Source: Richelia sp. CSU_2_1
GTDB lineage: Bacteria; Cyanobacteriota; Cyanobacteriia; Cyanobacteriales; Microcoleaceae
Length of the DNA: 40,138 bases
Reading direction: 5' to 3'
Assembly: GCA_012034575.1 (NCBI GenBank)
Contig: JAAUPF010000048.1
Location: forward strand, 1-40,138
Below, piece after piece: positions 1-8,894 of this stretch (position 1 is the stretch's first letter; each line of letters begins with the position of its first letter). The position numbers and the translations under genes are program-made. Below the pieces are notes generated by a model. That model ran no database searches, was not told the origin of the DNA, and saw nothing but the letters and a program-made list of their open reading frames with translations.

Positions 1-304
1 GAAAGGTGTAAAATTCTCATCAAAAACTTTGAGAGAACTTTAGATAATGCAACTGCCAAGATGAATCTTTGTTTTATTAGGTTGATGATTAAGAGGCTGG
101 CTTCTTAGATCTCAAATGGGTTCTATAGGACGGGGTTTCTACCCATTTTTTCTGATGAAACCCATCATCTCCAGGGCGTTGGGTTACCCGGTGGGAAGCA
201 AGCGATGTACCTGGACCAACCTACATAGGCTATTTAATCTTCGATCCTTGGGTAAACCAAGCAACTGACCGAAATTAGCAAACAGCGCGTAGGAGAATAC
301 TCTG
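1..304. other. Intergenic leader, no gene seen
   Basis: I see no coding region or RNA gene here. The only clear signal is the AGGAG at 291-295, nine bases before the ATG at 305, which supports that start. The end of any upstream gene lies outside the window. Confidence 0.5.
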
Positions 305-3300
305 ATGTCTCATCTCCAACAGTATGACGCGATCGTGATTGGTTCTGGCATCGGCGGGTTAACCGTTGCAGCGATTCTCTCAAAATTCAATCACCAAAAA
401 GTTCTGGTTCTGGAACAACACTTCATCTTGGGAGGCTTCACCCAGGAATTTAAACGCCAGGAATTTCAATGGGATGTTGGACTTCACTATGTCGGGGAAA
501 TGGGAGAGGGTGAAAATGGACGGCTGATCTCCGACTACATCACCGACAGCAGGTTGAAGTGGACAAAAATCCCCGATCCGTTTGAAACATTGGTGTATCC
601 CGATTTCACCTTTGAAGTCTATTCTGATCCGCACCGCTATCAAGCCGATCTGATTCAGAAGTTTCCCGATGAAAAGGCGGGCATTCTTCGTTATTTTGCG
701 GATTTGCGACGGTTTAGCCAATGGCATGGGCTGCGTCAAGCCACTGGTTTTTTACCCGGTCGGTTGGGAGCGATCGCCCAATCCCTCGTGAATTACTTCG
801 GAAGAACCTTTCTCCAAACGACGAAGGATTATCTCAACCAACACTTCCGCAATCCGCAATTGAAAGCACTACTGGCATCCGCCTGGGGCACCTATGGACT
901 GCCGCCAAAGGAAAGTGTTTTCTCGATCCATGCCCTGGTTATGTCTAGTTATCTGAAGGGAGGATGGTATCCCGTGGGTGGGGCGCAGGAAATTGCTAAA
1001 CAGATCTTGCCGGTGATTGAACAAGCCGGAGGAGGGGCGATCGCTCAACGACAGGTGACTGAAATTATCGTCGAAAATGGGGCAGCGATCGGCGTCAGAG
1101 CTTGCAAAACCCACGATCCGGATGCGGCGATCGAAACATATTACGCACCAGTAGTTATTTCGGATGCTGGAGCTTTCAACACCTATACCAAATTGCTGCC
1201 GGTCAGGGAGCGGGCAATGTATGGTGATGCCATCCAGCAGTTTCCCAAAGGGCACAGCGTTCTCCTCCTATTTTTAGGCTTGAAAGCGTCTCCCCAAACG
1301 ATCGGGTTCCGGGGTGGACACCACTGGGTTTACAGTGACTACGACCATGACAGGGCGTGGCAATTGCAACGAGTCTCACCGGAACAGGGCATCAATAGTT
1401 GCTTCCTGTCATTCCCCTCGCTCAACGACCCGACGGCGCGATCGCACACCGCTGAAGTCATGCTCTATGCCGATTATGAGTGCTTCGCCCAATGGCAAGA
1501 GCAACCCTGGAGAAAACGCGATGCCGATTACTATGCCCTCAAAGATCGGATCGCACAAAGCATCATTGATTTTTTGGAACGTCATTATCAGGGGTTTAAA
1601 GATCTGATCGAATTTGCGGATCTCTCGACTCCATTGACGATCGCCTATTTCGATGCCAGCGATCGGGGTGCGATCTACGGCATTCCCTTCGTCCCAGAGC
1701 GGTTGCAGCAACCCTGGATCGGTGTCAAAACGCCGATTCAAAATCTCTATCTGACCGGAGCCGATGCCCTGGGGCCAGGAATTCTCGGTGCAGTCTGGGG
1801 AGGCGTCATGGCGGCAGCGGCAGTAATGGTGGATCGGGATTCCCCAAAATTATGGCAGCCATGCGTCAAGAGGCAACCCAGAAACAAGCTCACACCGCTC
1901 CAGTGGCTACACTCACAACTCATTCATGATAGGAAATCAACACGATGGACAGCGCAGAAAGATACCGCTGTGCAAAGCGTCGAGTGGCAACGATTAAGGC
2001 TAATTCTCAAATACTTTGAAGGAGATATCCACATGAATGCAGTTGTCAAAACCCGGCATGGTGAGGTGCGTGGCAGCGTTGCCGATGGCGTGAACATATT
2101 CAAAGGCATTCCCTATGCAGCACCACCGTTTGGTGCCAATCGGCTGCGACCGCCACAGCCAGTTGAACCCTGGATCGGCGTACGGGACGCGATCGCCTAT
2201 GGCCCCAGAGCACCCCATGCCCCATATAGCCCGGAAATAGCCGCGATCATGCCAGAGCTGACCATTGCAGGGGAGGACTGCTTAAACCTCAACATCTGGA
2301 CCTCCGACCTTGGGTCGGCTGGGCAACCCGTGATGGTGTGGATTCCAGGCGGTATGTTCGAGTATCACGGAACGGGTGCGTCGCCCTGGTATGAGGGCGG
2401 TCGTTTCGCCCGCGACGGCATCGTCTGCGTGACCATCAATTATCGCGTCGGGGCCGATGGTTTCCTGTACCTCGGCGACGGGAACGCCAACCGTGGACTG
2501 CTCGACCAGATCGCCGCACTCGAGTGGGTGCAGGAGAATATCGCCGCCTTCGGTGGCGATCCCGGTAACGTCACTATCTTCGGCGAGTCGGCTGGTGCCA
2601 TGAGCATCGGCATCCTGCTTTCCATGCCCCGTGCCGAGGGGCTGTTCCGCCGAGCGATCGCCCAGAGTGGAGCAGCTCATCATGCGATCTCGGCTGCGAG
2701 CGCGCAGCGGGTGGGTCAGTACCTCGCCGACCAGCTTGGCGTTAAAGCAACCAGAGAGGCGATCGCGGCAGTCCCCCTCGATCGCTTACTTGCGGCGCAG
2801 GAGGAGTTGAAGGCCGATCTCTTCGCACATCCTGACCCTGAGTCCTGGGGGGATGAAATGGCGCTCAGTATGCTGCCCTGGCAGCCAGTGATCGACGGAG
2901 ACATCATTCCCGTGCGTCCGATCGATCGCATCGCCGCCGGAGCTGGTGTGGGTATTGACATCATCGTCGGCACAAATGTTGACGAGTGGAGAATTACCAT
3001 CACATCTGAGGGTGCGGTGTCTGGCATCGCCGAGTCGGCACTGGTCGGAACTGTGACGGCCTACGGACTCCCAGTTGAAGCAACACTAGCCGTCTATCGC
3101 GCTGCCCATCCCGACGCCAGCACGGGCGACCTGTTCGCGGCCATTCGGACCGACTGGTTTTGGCGAGTCCCCGCTATCCGTCTGGCAGACACCCACGCAA
3201 ATAGCACCTCGGACACCTATATGTACGAGTTCGCCTGGCGATCGCCCCAGTTCGGCGGACTCCTCGGTGCGTGCCATCTGCTTGAAGTTCCCTTCGTCTT

Positions 3301-3523
3301 CGACACGCTCGGCAACGAGACCGAGCCGCTCTGGGGAACCGACCCTCCGCAACAGCTTGCTGACACGATGCACGCCGCCTGGGGTTCCTTTGCGACCAAT
3401 GGAGATCCCGGTTGGCCGAAGTACGATCTGAGCCACAGGGCAACCATGCGTTTCGATATAACATCGGAGGTCGTGGACGATCCTCGATCCGCAGAGCGGG
3501 CACTGTGGGAAGGACTACGTTAG
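305..3523 (+). CDS. FAD-dependent oxidoreductase (CrtISO/RetSat-like) read through into a carboxylesterase; probably two genes
   Basis: As written, this is one open frame of 1072 codons. Residues 1 to about 515 form a complete FAD oxidoreductase of the phytoene desaturase / carotenoid isomerase / retinol saturase type. It has a dinucleotide-binding motif near the N-terminus (IGSGIGG then VLEQH) and the C-terminal FAD signature (GADALGPGILGAVWGG). Such enzymes reduce, desaturate or isomerise polyene or other lipophilic substrates; the substrate here is unknown. Residues 577-1072 are an esterase, listed separately. The linker (about 520-576) looks like translated intergenic DNA. Adding one A to the AAAA at 1846-1849 would make the oxidoreductase end after a 25-residue tail beginning MAAMRQEATQ at the TGA at 1927-1929, leaving a normal spacer before the esterase. 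I think two genes are more likely than a true fusion. AGGAG at 291-295 supports the ATG at 305. Confidence 0.75.
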   Translation: MSHLQQYDAIVIGSGIGGLTVAAILSKFNHQKVLVLEQHFILGGFTQEFKRQEFQWDVGLHYVGEMGEGENGRLISDYITDSRLKWTKIPDPFETLVYPDFTFEVYSDPHRYQADLIQKFPDEKAGILRYFADLRRFSQWHGLRQATGFLPGRLGAIAQSLVNYFGRTFLQTTKDYLNQHFRNPQLKALLASAWGTYGLPPKESVFSIHALVMSSYLKGGWYPVGGAQEIAKQILPVIEQAGGGAIAQRQVTEIIVENGAAIGVRACKTHDPDAAIETYYAPVVISDAGAFNTYTKLLPVRERAMYGDAIQQFPKGHSVLLLFLGLKASPQTIGFRGGHHWVYSDYDHDRAWQLQRVSPEQGINSCFLSFPSLNDPTARSHTAEVMLYADYECFAQWQEQPWRKRDADYYALKDRIAQSIIDFLERHYQGFKDLIEFADLSTPLTIAYFDASDRGAIYGIPFVPERLQQPWIGVKTPIQNLYLTGADALGPGILGAVWGGVMAAAAVMVDRDSPKLWQPCVKRQPRNKLTPLQWLHSQLIHDRKSTRWTAQKDTAVQSVEWQRLRLILKYFEGDIHMNAVVKTRHGEVRGSVADGVNIFKGIPYAAPPFGANRLRPPQPVEPWIGVRDAIAYGPRAPHAPYSPEIAAIMPELTIAGEDCLNLNIWTSDLGSAGQPVMVWIPGGMFEYHGTGASPWYEGGRFARDGIVCVTINYRVGADGFLYLGDGNANRGLLDQIAALEWVQENIAAFGGDPGNVTIFGESAGAMSIGILLSMPRAEGLFRRAIAQSGAAHHAISAASAQRVGQYLADQLGVKATREAIAAVPLDRLLAAQEELKADLFAHPDPESWGDEMALSMLPWQPVIDGDIIPVRPIDRIAAGAGVGIDIIVGTNVDEWRITITSEGAVSGIAESALVGTVTAYGLPVEATLAVYRAAHPDASTGDLFAAIRTDWFWRVPAIRLADTHANSTSDTYMYEFAWRSPQFGGLLGACHLLEVPFVFDTLGNETEPLWGTDPPQQLADTMHAAWGSFATNGDPGWPKYDLSHRATMRFDITSEVVDDPRSAERALWEGLR
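2019..2024 (+). promoter_or_regulatory. Strong internal Shine-Dalgarno for the esterase
   Basis: AAGGAG lies eight bases before an in-frame ATG at 2033, where similarity to type-B carboxylesterases begins. A strong ribosome binding site inside an open frame shows that the esterase has, or had, its own translation start. Confidence 0.7.
2033..3523 (+). CDS. Carboxylesterase type B (para-nitrobenzyl esterase-like)
   Basis: This 496-residue alpha/beta hydrolase hydrolyses carboxylic esters; the natural substrate is unknown. The start fits the family (TRHGEVRG, then FKGIPYAAPPFGANRL). The nucleophile elbow GESAG puts the catalytic Ser at residue 762 of the long frame (codon 2588-2590). The catalytic His is in GACHLLEVPFVF (His991, codon 3275-3277). 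The EDCLNLNIW motif is also present. Length is normal for the family. There is no obvious signal peptide, so it is probably cytoplasmic. The DNA is much richer in GC than its surroundings (by hand, 38 of 60 bases at 2401-2460 against 27 of 60 at 601-660) and uses many GC-ending codons. That suggests transfer from a high-GC donor such as an actinobacterium (inference). The DUF998-like gene follows 39 bases downstream and may be cotranscribed. Confidence 0.85.
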   Translation: MNAVVKTRHGEVRGSVADGVNIFKGIPYAAPPFGANRLRPPQPVEPWIGVRDAIAYGPRAPHAPYSPEIAAIMPELTIAGEDCLNLNIWTSDLGSAGQPVMVWIPGGMFEYHGTGASPWYEGGRFARDGIVCVTINYRVGADGFLYLGDGNANRGLLDQIAALEWVQENIAAFGGDPGNVTIFGESAGAMSIGILLSMPRAEGLFRRAIAQSGAAHHAISAASAQRVGQYLADQLGVKATREAIAAVPLDRLLAAQEELKADLFAHPDPESWGDEMALSMLPWQPVIDGDIIPVRPIDRIAAGAGVGIDIIVGTNVDEWRITITSEGAVSGIAESALVGTVTAYGLPVEATLAVYRAAHPDASTGDLFAAIRTDWFWRVPAIRLADTHANSTSDTYMYEFAWRSPQFGGLLGACHLLEVPFVFDTLGNETEPLWGTDPPQQLADTMHAAWGSFATNGDPGWPKYDLSHRATMRFDITSEVVDDPRSAERALWEGLR

Positions 3524-3562
3524 CTTCTGAAGCGAAGAACCCAAACTCACAAGAGGTGAATA

Positions 3563-4219
3563 ATGGTACGAAAGCTCTTACTCGTCTGCGGTATTTTGTC
3601 TTCGCTGCTCTATGTTGCCACTGTCGTACTCGCAGCGATGCAATGGGAAGGCTACAGTTCCATCTCTCAAACCGTCAGCGAACTAATCGCGATCGATGCT
3701 CCAACGACACCATTCGTCGTTCCGCTTTTCATCCTGTATTCCCTCTTGGTGTACGCATTCGGAGTGGGTGTCTGGCAGTCAGCGGGTCAAAAGCGTGCTC
3801 TGCGCTTTGCGGCAGTTGGGCTAGTCGGAAAGGAGGTTCTCGGCTTGGTCGTGACGCTATTTTTCCCAATGCACCTCCGTGGAATCGAGGGAACGCTGAC
3901 GGATACCATGCACGCAACTCTCACGGGTGTAGGTCTTCTCTTCATGCTGCTTGCCCTAGGATGCGCGGCTACTGCATTTGGAAAGTGGTTCCGCCTCTAT
4001 TCGATCGGGACAATCCTGATATTCGTCGTGTTTGGCGTTTTGGCAGGTTTGGATGGTTCCCGACTTGAGGCAAACCTACCTACGCCGTGGATGGGAGTTT
4101 GGGAGCGGATTAATATCTTCGCCTACATGCTATGGGTCGTGGTGCTGGCTATCCTGCTCTTACGCATCCAAGTGACACCGTTCCAAAATGACCTTGGTGG
4201 GAAACGTGTTTCTGGATGA
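3563..4219 (+). CDS. DUF998-like integral membrane protein
   Basis: A 218-residue hydrophobic protein with about six predicted membrane segments: residues 5-25, 50-72, 80-102, 118-142, 148-168 and 185-205. The YSSISQTVSEL motif after the first helix is typical of DUF998 family proteins, whose function is not established. An AGAGG at 3552-3556 lies six bases before the ATG at 3563. It follows the esterase closely on the same strand, so the two may share an mRNA. Base composition is intermediate between the esterase and the host background, so it may have arrived with the esterase. Confidence 0.7.
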   Translation: MVRKLLLVCGILSSLLYVATVVLAAMQWEGYSSISQTVSELIAIDAPTTPFVVPLFILYSLLVYAFGVGVWQSAGQKRALRFAAVGLVGKEVLGLVVTLFFPMHLRGIEGTLTDTMHATLTGVGLLFMLLALGCAATAFGKWFRLYSIGTILIFVVFGVLAGLDGSRLEANLPTPWMGVWERINIFAYMLWVVVLAILLLRIQVTPFQNDLGGKRVSG

Positions 4220-4301
4220 GTTGGGTCTGAAATCAATACGTCCAGAAAAAATGTACAGAGTATTGACTTAACTTGCCCCCCTTTCAAGCCTCTGCTCGGA
4301 C

Positions 4302-4499
4302 AGCTTAAAGTTTATCTAAGTTGGCAGCGATGGGGGTTTACTGTCTGCCCCGGTTCCGCAAACAAAATTGTTGATTGCCCCTGCCGAACGCTTCGATGTA
4401 ATTATCGATTTCTCGCGTTATGCCGTTGGCACTCAAGTTGTTCTGAAAAACCTGAATGGTGACGAAAAAACATCGCAGGTGATGCGCTTTGATTTTGTA
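4302..4499 (+). pseudogene. Fragment of a multicopper oxidase
   Basis: Reading codons from 4302 gives SLKFI, a stop at 4317-4319, then VGSDGGLLSAPVPQTKLLIA and PAERFDVIIDFSRYAVGTQV, ending near MRFDFV. This is the middle-domain signature of bacterial multicopper oxidases of the CotA / bilirubin oxidase type (compare IGTDGGLL...LLLAPGERADVIVDF). The stop sits where a Gln is usual (F-x-Q-I/V-G-S/T-D-G), consistent with a CAA to TAA change. No copper-ligand motifs (HCH, HxHxxxF) lie nearby, so only a stub of perhaps 65 codons remains. After MRFDFV the similarity stops abruptly. Confidence 0.7.
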
Positions 4500-4694
4500 C
4501 TTGTATGCCTGACCGTTTTTGGCGAACAAATAGGTTTTGTACGAGTCGCCGGTTCGAGCGGAACCTACTGTTTTACTAAATGCGGTTGCAGTAAAAATTC
4601 AGCGCAGTTCCAGACTTTTACTTCTAGCGGGCAGCCCTCGATTCTTTTTGACGGGCGAATTTGGCGATCGGCAACTTCGCTATTATAGCCAGCA

Positions 4695-4721
4695 ATAAAA
4701 GGACACAACAATGTTGTGTCC
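4695..4721 (-). terminator. Rho-independent terminator of serS
   Basis: On the minus strand GGACACAAC and GTTGTGTCC form a nine-pair hairpin with a three-base loop (4701-4721), followed by TTTTATT. It lies about 60 bases past the serS stop. Confidence 0.75.
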
Positions 4722-4781
4722 CTAAAGATAATATTGATTATCCCATTTATAGGGACTTAGGCACTCGCCGTGTCCTTGCAA

Positions 4782-6062
4782 CTACAACACATCGCGATGC
4801 AAGTATTGTTGCAGCACTTCCGGCACTTTTATCGTTCCATCCGGCTGTTGGTAATTCTCCAAAATTGCCGCCATTGTCCGCCCGACAGCCAAACCGGAAC
4901 CGTTGAGGGCGTGCACGAATTGAGTGCCTTTTTTACCCGCTTCTTTAAAGCGAATATTTGCCCGCCGCGCCTGGAAATCTCCGACGTTGGAACAACTGGA
5001 AATCTCCCGGTATTTGCCCGCTGAAGGCAGCCAAACTTCTAAATCGTAGGTTTTTACTGCTGCAAAACCTAAATCGCCGGTGCAGAGTTCGATCGTCCGA
5101 TAAGGCAGTTTCAACGCTTGCAAAACTCCTTCGGCATCTTGCACTAATTTTTCGTGTTCTTGTTCCGATGTACTCGGATGCACGAATTTGATTAATTCAA
5201 CTTTATTAAATTGGTGCAGTCGAATTAATCCCCGCGTATCTTTGCCGTAACTTCCCGCTTCCCGCCGAAAACAAGGTGTGTAGGAACAGTGATTGATTGG
5301 CAACTGTTCTGCTGTTAGGATTTCTCCTCGATACAAGTTGACAACCGGAACTTCGGAAGTCGGAATTAACCACAAATCGTCTCGATCGCACTTGAAACTT
5401 TCTTCGGCAAATTTCGGCAGTTGGCCGCTAGCTGTCAAAGATTCAGTATTGACTAAAAACGGGGGAATGACTTCTACATAACCTGCTTGGATGTGTCGAT
5501 CGAGCATGAATTGAATAATCGCTCTTTCCAGCGCCGCCCCGGCTCCAAATAAGCTGATAAACCGGGGTTGAGCAATTTTTACCCCCCGTTCAAAGTTGAT
5601 AATTCCTAACTTTTCGCCGATTTCCCAATGCGGCAAAATATTTGGATTTTGGGGAATGTATTCGTCTCCCCAACGCCGGATTTCGACGTTTTCATCTTCA
5701 TTTTTGCCGATCGGAGTTGACTTAGACGGCAAGTTAGGCAGCGGCAACAATAAAGCTTCTATTTGAGTTTTAAGCTCTTTTTCCTGGGCTTGCAATTCGT
5801 TGGATTGCGTACCGACTTCGTTGCCTTCCGCTTGCAAAGCTTGAATTTCCGGCGATTCTAGCGATAAACCGGAGGCGCGCTGTTTACCGATGAGTTTGGC
5901 AATTTCGTTGCTGCGGGCTTGCAGTTGCGATCTCGCAGCTTCCAATTCCCGCTGCTGTTTGTCTAGTTGCAAAATTGGCTCGATTTCATAGCTGCCGCCG
6001 CGAGTGTTGAGGCTTTCCTGTACGGCTTGCGGATTTTCTCGGATTAATTTGAGGTCTAACAC
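4782..6062 (-). CDS. serS: Seryl-tRNA synthetase
   Basis: This class II synthetase (426 residues, normal length) charges tRNA-Ser in the cytoplasm. Residues 1-105 form the N-terminal tRNA-binding coiled-coil arm ([14 protein letters not shown], then a long charged helical region). The catalytic core follows: motif 2 is in the stretch around [22 protein letters not shown] and motif 3 is [16 protein letters not shown]. The C-terminus ends in PEVLQQY, as in cyanobacterial SerRS. The start is a GTG (6060-6062), chosen because MLDLK is the conserved N-terminus. It appears monocistronic, with a terminator just downstream. Confidence 0.97.
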   Translation of the reverse strand: MLDLKLIRENPQAVQESLNTRGGSYEIEPILQLDKQQRELEAARSQLQARSNEIAKLIGKQRASGLSLESPEIQALQAEGNEVGTQSNELQAQEKELKTQIEALLLPLPNLPSKSTPIGKNEDENVEIRRWGDEYIPQNPNILPHWEIGEKLGIINFERGVKIAQPRFISLFGAGAALERAIIQFMLDRHIQAGYVEVIPPFLVNTESLTASGQLPKFAEESFKCDRDDLWLIPTSEVPVVNLYRGEILTAEQLPINHCSYTPCFRREAGSYGKDTRGLIRLHQFNKVELIKFVHPSTSEQEHEKLVQDAEGVLQALKLPYRTIELCTGDLGFAAVKTYDLEVWLPSAGKYREISSCSNVGDFQARRANIRFKEAGKKGTQFVHALNGSGLAVGRTMAAILENYQQPDGTIKVPEVLQQYLHRDVL

Positions 6063-6638
6063 GGATTGATTTTAGATTTTAGAGTTTAGATTTTAGATTT
6101 CAAACCCTTTATTATACATTAATAGTGACCAAACTCTTCCAAACATAATTTTTACTAACTTTTTTAATCTTTTATATAAATTATTTTCATAAAAATCCGC
6201 CTCGGATGTCACCCATCGGGGGTGACACCCCACAAAATGATGCTATACTATGTCCATTAGTAGATGCACCCTGATAATTTTCTCCCTCTGCCAGTGATGG
6301 CGGGGGGCTTTTTGTTGAGAGTTGATAGTTGACAGTTGACAGTTGACAGTTGACAGCTTGTCCGATCGCATCGCATCGATCGTACATACTTGTAGGGGTG
6401 AAGCATTCGGGCGATAATCTATGTAATAAATGATAGGTTTTATACCCGAATGCAACACCGGGCCCTAACGCAAGGAATCCGATCGCACACCATATTAGTT
6501 GACAGTTGACAGTTGACGGTTGACAGTTGACAGTTGACAGTTATTTGACCAATTACCAATTACCAATTACCAATTACCAATTACCAATCCCAAATCATTC
6601 AATCTAAAATCCAAAATCTAAAATCTAAAATATACAGG
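6063..6638. repeat. Intergenic block of heptamer tandem repeats
   Basis: No gene is seen. The gap holds several families of 7-bp tandem repeats: TTTTAGA-type units at 6070-6098, GTTGACA units at 6321-6356 and again at 6497-6541, CAATTAC units at 6549-6588, and CTAAAAT/CCAAAAT units at 6602-6630. These resemble the short tandemly repeated repetitive (STRR) sequences known from filamentous cyanobacteria. A short inverted repeat (GTCACCC...GGGTGAC) lies near 6207-6225. Unit number probably varies between strains. Confidence 0.8.
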
Positions 6639-7778
6639 ATGCGATCGGCAAATTACTTGTTCTGTTTTTTGGAAATATTTGCCAGCGAAGGCGGTATTCA
6701 ATCCTACGTTCGAGACATCTTCAAAGCTTATATATCGATAACCGAAACAACAAATTTTCCGCCACAAGCTGATGTTTTGCTGTTGCGCGATTCTCCTGAC
6801 TGCAACAATCCCTACGAGAGGGGAAATCTCATATTTCATTATTTAAAAACAGGCAATCCTTGGTTGGGGCGTCTCAAATTTGCGGCAATCTTGCTAAATT
6901 TTTTGCTGCAAAAACGACCGCAGCGAGTATTTTGCGGTCACATCAAACTCGCGCCGCTGATTGGAAGTTTTTGTCAGCTTCTGGGAATTCCCTATACAAT
7001 TTTAACCTACGGTAAAGAAGTTTGGGAACCGCTGAGTTCGAGAGAGCGAAGGGCAATGAAACAAGCTGACACTATTTGGACGATTAGCAGGTACACGCGC
7101 GATCGCACTTGCCAACTCAACAATCTAAATCCTGCCAAATTTCAAATTATCCCCTGTACCGTAGATGGAGAAATATTTACGATCGCCCCTAAATCCTCTG
7201 ATTTATTAACACAATACAATTTGCATGATGCTAAAATATTACTGACAGTAGCTAGATTGCGATCGAGCGATTTTTATAAAGGTGTCGATGTTACAATTCA
7301 AGCTTTGCCGCAAATAGCAAAAATCTTTCCGAATGTGAAATACTTAGTAGTAGGAAGAGGGGACGATCGACCGAGATTAGCTCAACTTGCGGCGGATTTA
7401 GGAGTAGCTGAAAGAGTCATATTTGCAGGTTTCGTACCGACAGAAAATTTAGCTGCCTACTATCAATTAGCGGATGCTTTCGTCATGCCCTCTCAAGAAG
7501 GATTCGGTATAGTTTATTTAGAAGCCTTGGCTTGCGGAATCCCCGTACTTGCTGGGGATGCGGACGGTTCGGCAGACCCGCTGCAAGATGGTAAACTGGG
7601 GTGGCGAGTACCTCACCGAAACTCAGAAGCAGTAGCGTTAGCTTGTATCGAAATGTTGCAAGGAAACGATCCCAGGTGCGATCGCAATTTTTTGAGGGAA
7701 CAGACTCTGGCAAAGTTTAGTTTTCAATCCCAGTGTCGGTTATTGATAGAGACATTGCATCACTCTTCCCCAAAATAA
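6639..7778 (+). CDS. Glycosyltransferase family 4 protein
   Basis: A 379-residue retaining GT-B enzyme that transfers a sugar from a nucleotide donor to a glycan or lipid; donor and acceptor are unknown. The N-terminal domain opens with a glycine-containing loop (SEGGIQSYV). The C-terminal domain has the family pattern VARLRSSDFYKGVDV, LVVGRGDDRPRLAQLAADLG, VIFAGFV and the E-x7-E motif in QEGFGIVYLEALACG (Glu287 and Glu295). There is no membrane segment. It starts right after the repeat block at an ATG with only a weak AGG upstream. It stands apart from the large glycosyltransferase region at 18.5-25.2 kb. Confidence 0.9.
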   Translation: MRSANYLFCFLEIFASEGGIQSYVRDIFKAYISITETTNFPPQADVLLLRDSPDCNNPYERGNLIFHYLKTGNPWLGRLKFAAILLNFLLQKRPQRVFCGHIKLAPLIGSFCQLLGIPYTILTYGKEVWEPLSSRERRAMKQADTIWTISRYTRDRTCQLNNLNPAKFQIIPCTVDGEIFTIAPKSSDLLTQYNLHDAKILLTVARLRSSDFYKGVDVTIQALPQIAKIFPNVKYLVVGRGDDRPRLAQLAADLGVAERVIFAGFVPTENLAAYYQLADAFVMPSQEGFGIVYLEALACGIPVLAGDADGSADPLQDGKLGWRVPHRNSEAVALACIEMLQGNDPRCDRNFLREQTLAKFSFQSQCRLLIETLHHSSPK

Positions 7779-7887
7779 ATTTTACCGTAGAGAGCGGTTT
7801 TTGAGGTTAAGATCGGGAAATTACACTGCACGCTGTTCTAAATTTCTTAGTAGGATAGAGTTACTAGAAACATATAAGGAGATCGCC

Positions 7888-8265
7888 GTGAACTCAGGGA
7901 ACCCCAAACTCTCTTTAAAACTACCCGTTATTAGCAATTGGCTGATTCTGCTGGGCGTTGCGTGGCTGTTGGCATCAATTGGTTTGGGTTGGATAGTTAA
8001 ATCAATCTTAATTTTAGTAGGTTTGTTGCTGCTAACACCAGTGGTGGCATTTGTCGCGCTTCAGTGGTGGCTGAAACGCAATTTAATTGAAGGCAGTTGT
8101 CCTGTTTGTCAGTACGAATTTCCTGCTTTAAATCAAACTCAAATTCAGTGTCCTAACTGCGGTGAACCTTTGAAAATAGAACAAGGTCAATTTAAACGCT
8201 TGACGCCGCCCGGTACGATCGATGTTACTGCTGTTGAAATATCCGCCCAACAGTTGGAAGATTGA
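7888..8265 (+). CDS. Small membrane protein with a zinc ribbon
   Basis: 125 residues. The GTG at 7888 is preferred over an in-frame TTG at 7801 because AAGGAG (7876-7881) lies six bases before it. Two closely spaced hydrophobic helices follow the start (about residues 15-35 and 36-58). A soluble tail holds CPVC and CPNC pairs 14-15 residues apart, which should bind one zinc. Function is unknown. Signal peptidase I begins 50 bases after its stop on the same strand, so a role at the membrane near protein export is possible but unproven. Confidence 0.75.
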   Translation: MNSGNPKLSLKLPVISNWLILLGVAWLLASIGLGWIVKSILILVGLLLLTPVVAFVALQWWLKRNLIEGSCPVCQYEFPALNQTQIQCPNCGEPLKIEQGQFKRLTPPGTIDVTAVEISAQQLED

Positions 8266-8315
8266 AAAATAAGCTGGTGCCGATCGATTTTTGTTATTTT
8301 TGGGTGATAAATACG

Positions 8316-8894
8316 ATGTCAGATAGACCGAATCAACCGCAAAAGAAATCAGAATTTGTACTCGAAACGTTTAAAACAATAGGCTTGAGTTTATTTTTCG
8401 CCTTTGGAATTCGCACGGCTGTAGCGCAATCATTTTATGTAGCTTCCGGTTCGATGCAGCCAACATTAGAAATTGACGATCGCCTGATTGTAGATAAATT
8501 AAGCTATCATTTTCAAGACCCGCAGCGTGGGGATATTGTAGTATTTGCAGCGTCAGAATCAGTATTGACTGCTTGCGGTTTGCCGCTAAATTTTCGCGAT
8601 CCTTTTATCAAACGGGCGATCGGATTGCCGGGCGATCGCGTTGAGGTAAAATCGGGAAAAATTTACGTTAACGGACAGCAATTGCAAGAATCTTATCCCG
8701 CGCGATCGCCGAACTACAATTGGGGGCCTGCAACGGTGCCACCGAAATCTTACTTTATGTTGGGAGATAATCGCGATCGAAGCTGCGACGGACATTTTTG
8801 GGGATTTGTAGGGCGCGATCGAATTATTGGTAAAGCAATTGTGCGCTCTTGGCCGCTCGATCGTCTGGGCGATCCTAATGCTAATTTAAAGTAG
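8316..8894 (+). CDS. lepB: Signal peptidase I
   Basis: Cleaves signal peptides from exported proteins at the periplasmic or luminal face of the plasma or thylakoid membrane. 192 residues with one N-terminal membrane anchor (about residues 20-38). The catalytic Ser46 is in SGSMQPTL and the general-base Lys99 in FIKRAIGLPGD. Both later signature boxes are present (GDRVEV...GKIYVNG and PPKSYFMLGDNRDRSCDGHFWG). The ATG at 8316 gives the usual length; an in-frame TTG at 8262 would add an unlikely extension. Filamentous cyanobacteria commonly carry more than one lepB paralogue. Confidence 0.95.
   Translation: MSDRPNQPQKKSEFVLETFKTIGLSLFFAFGIRTAVAQSFYVASGSMQPTLEIDDRLIVDKLSYHFQDPQRGDIVVFAASESVLTACGLPLNFRDPFIKRAIGLPGDRVEVKSGKIYVNGQQLQESYPARSPNYNWGPATVPPKSYFMLGDNRDRSCDGHFWGFVGRDRIIGKAIVRSWPLDRLGDPNANLK

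Noticed and set aside
869-1255. 128-codon minus-strand frame inside the oxidoreductase
   Set aside because: Antisense shadow of a clear gene, with no ribosome binding site or family signature.
6497-6588. Possible CRISPR array
   Set aside because: Units are 7 bp, directly abutting, without unique spacers of uniform length.
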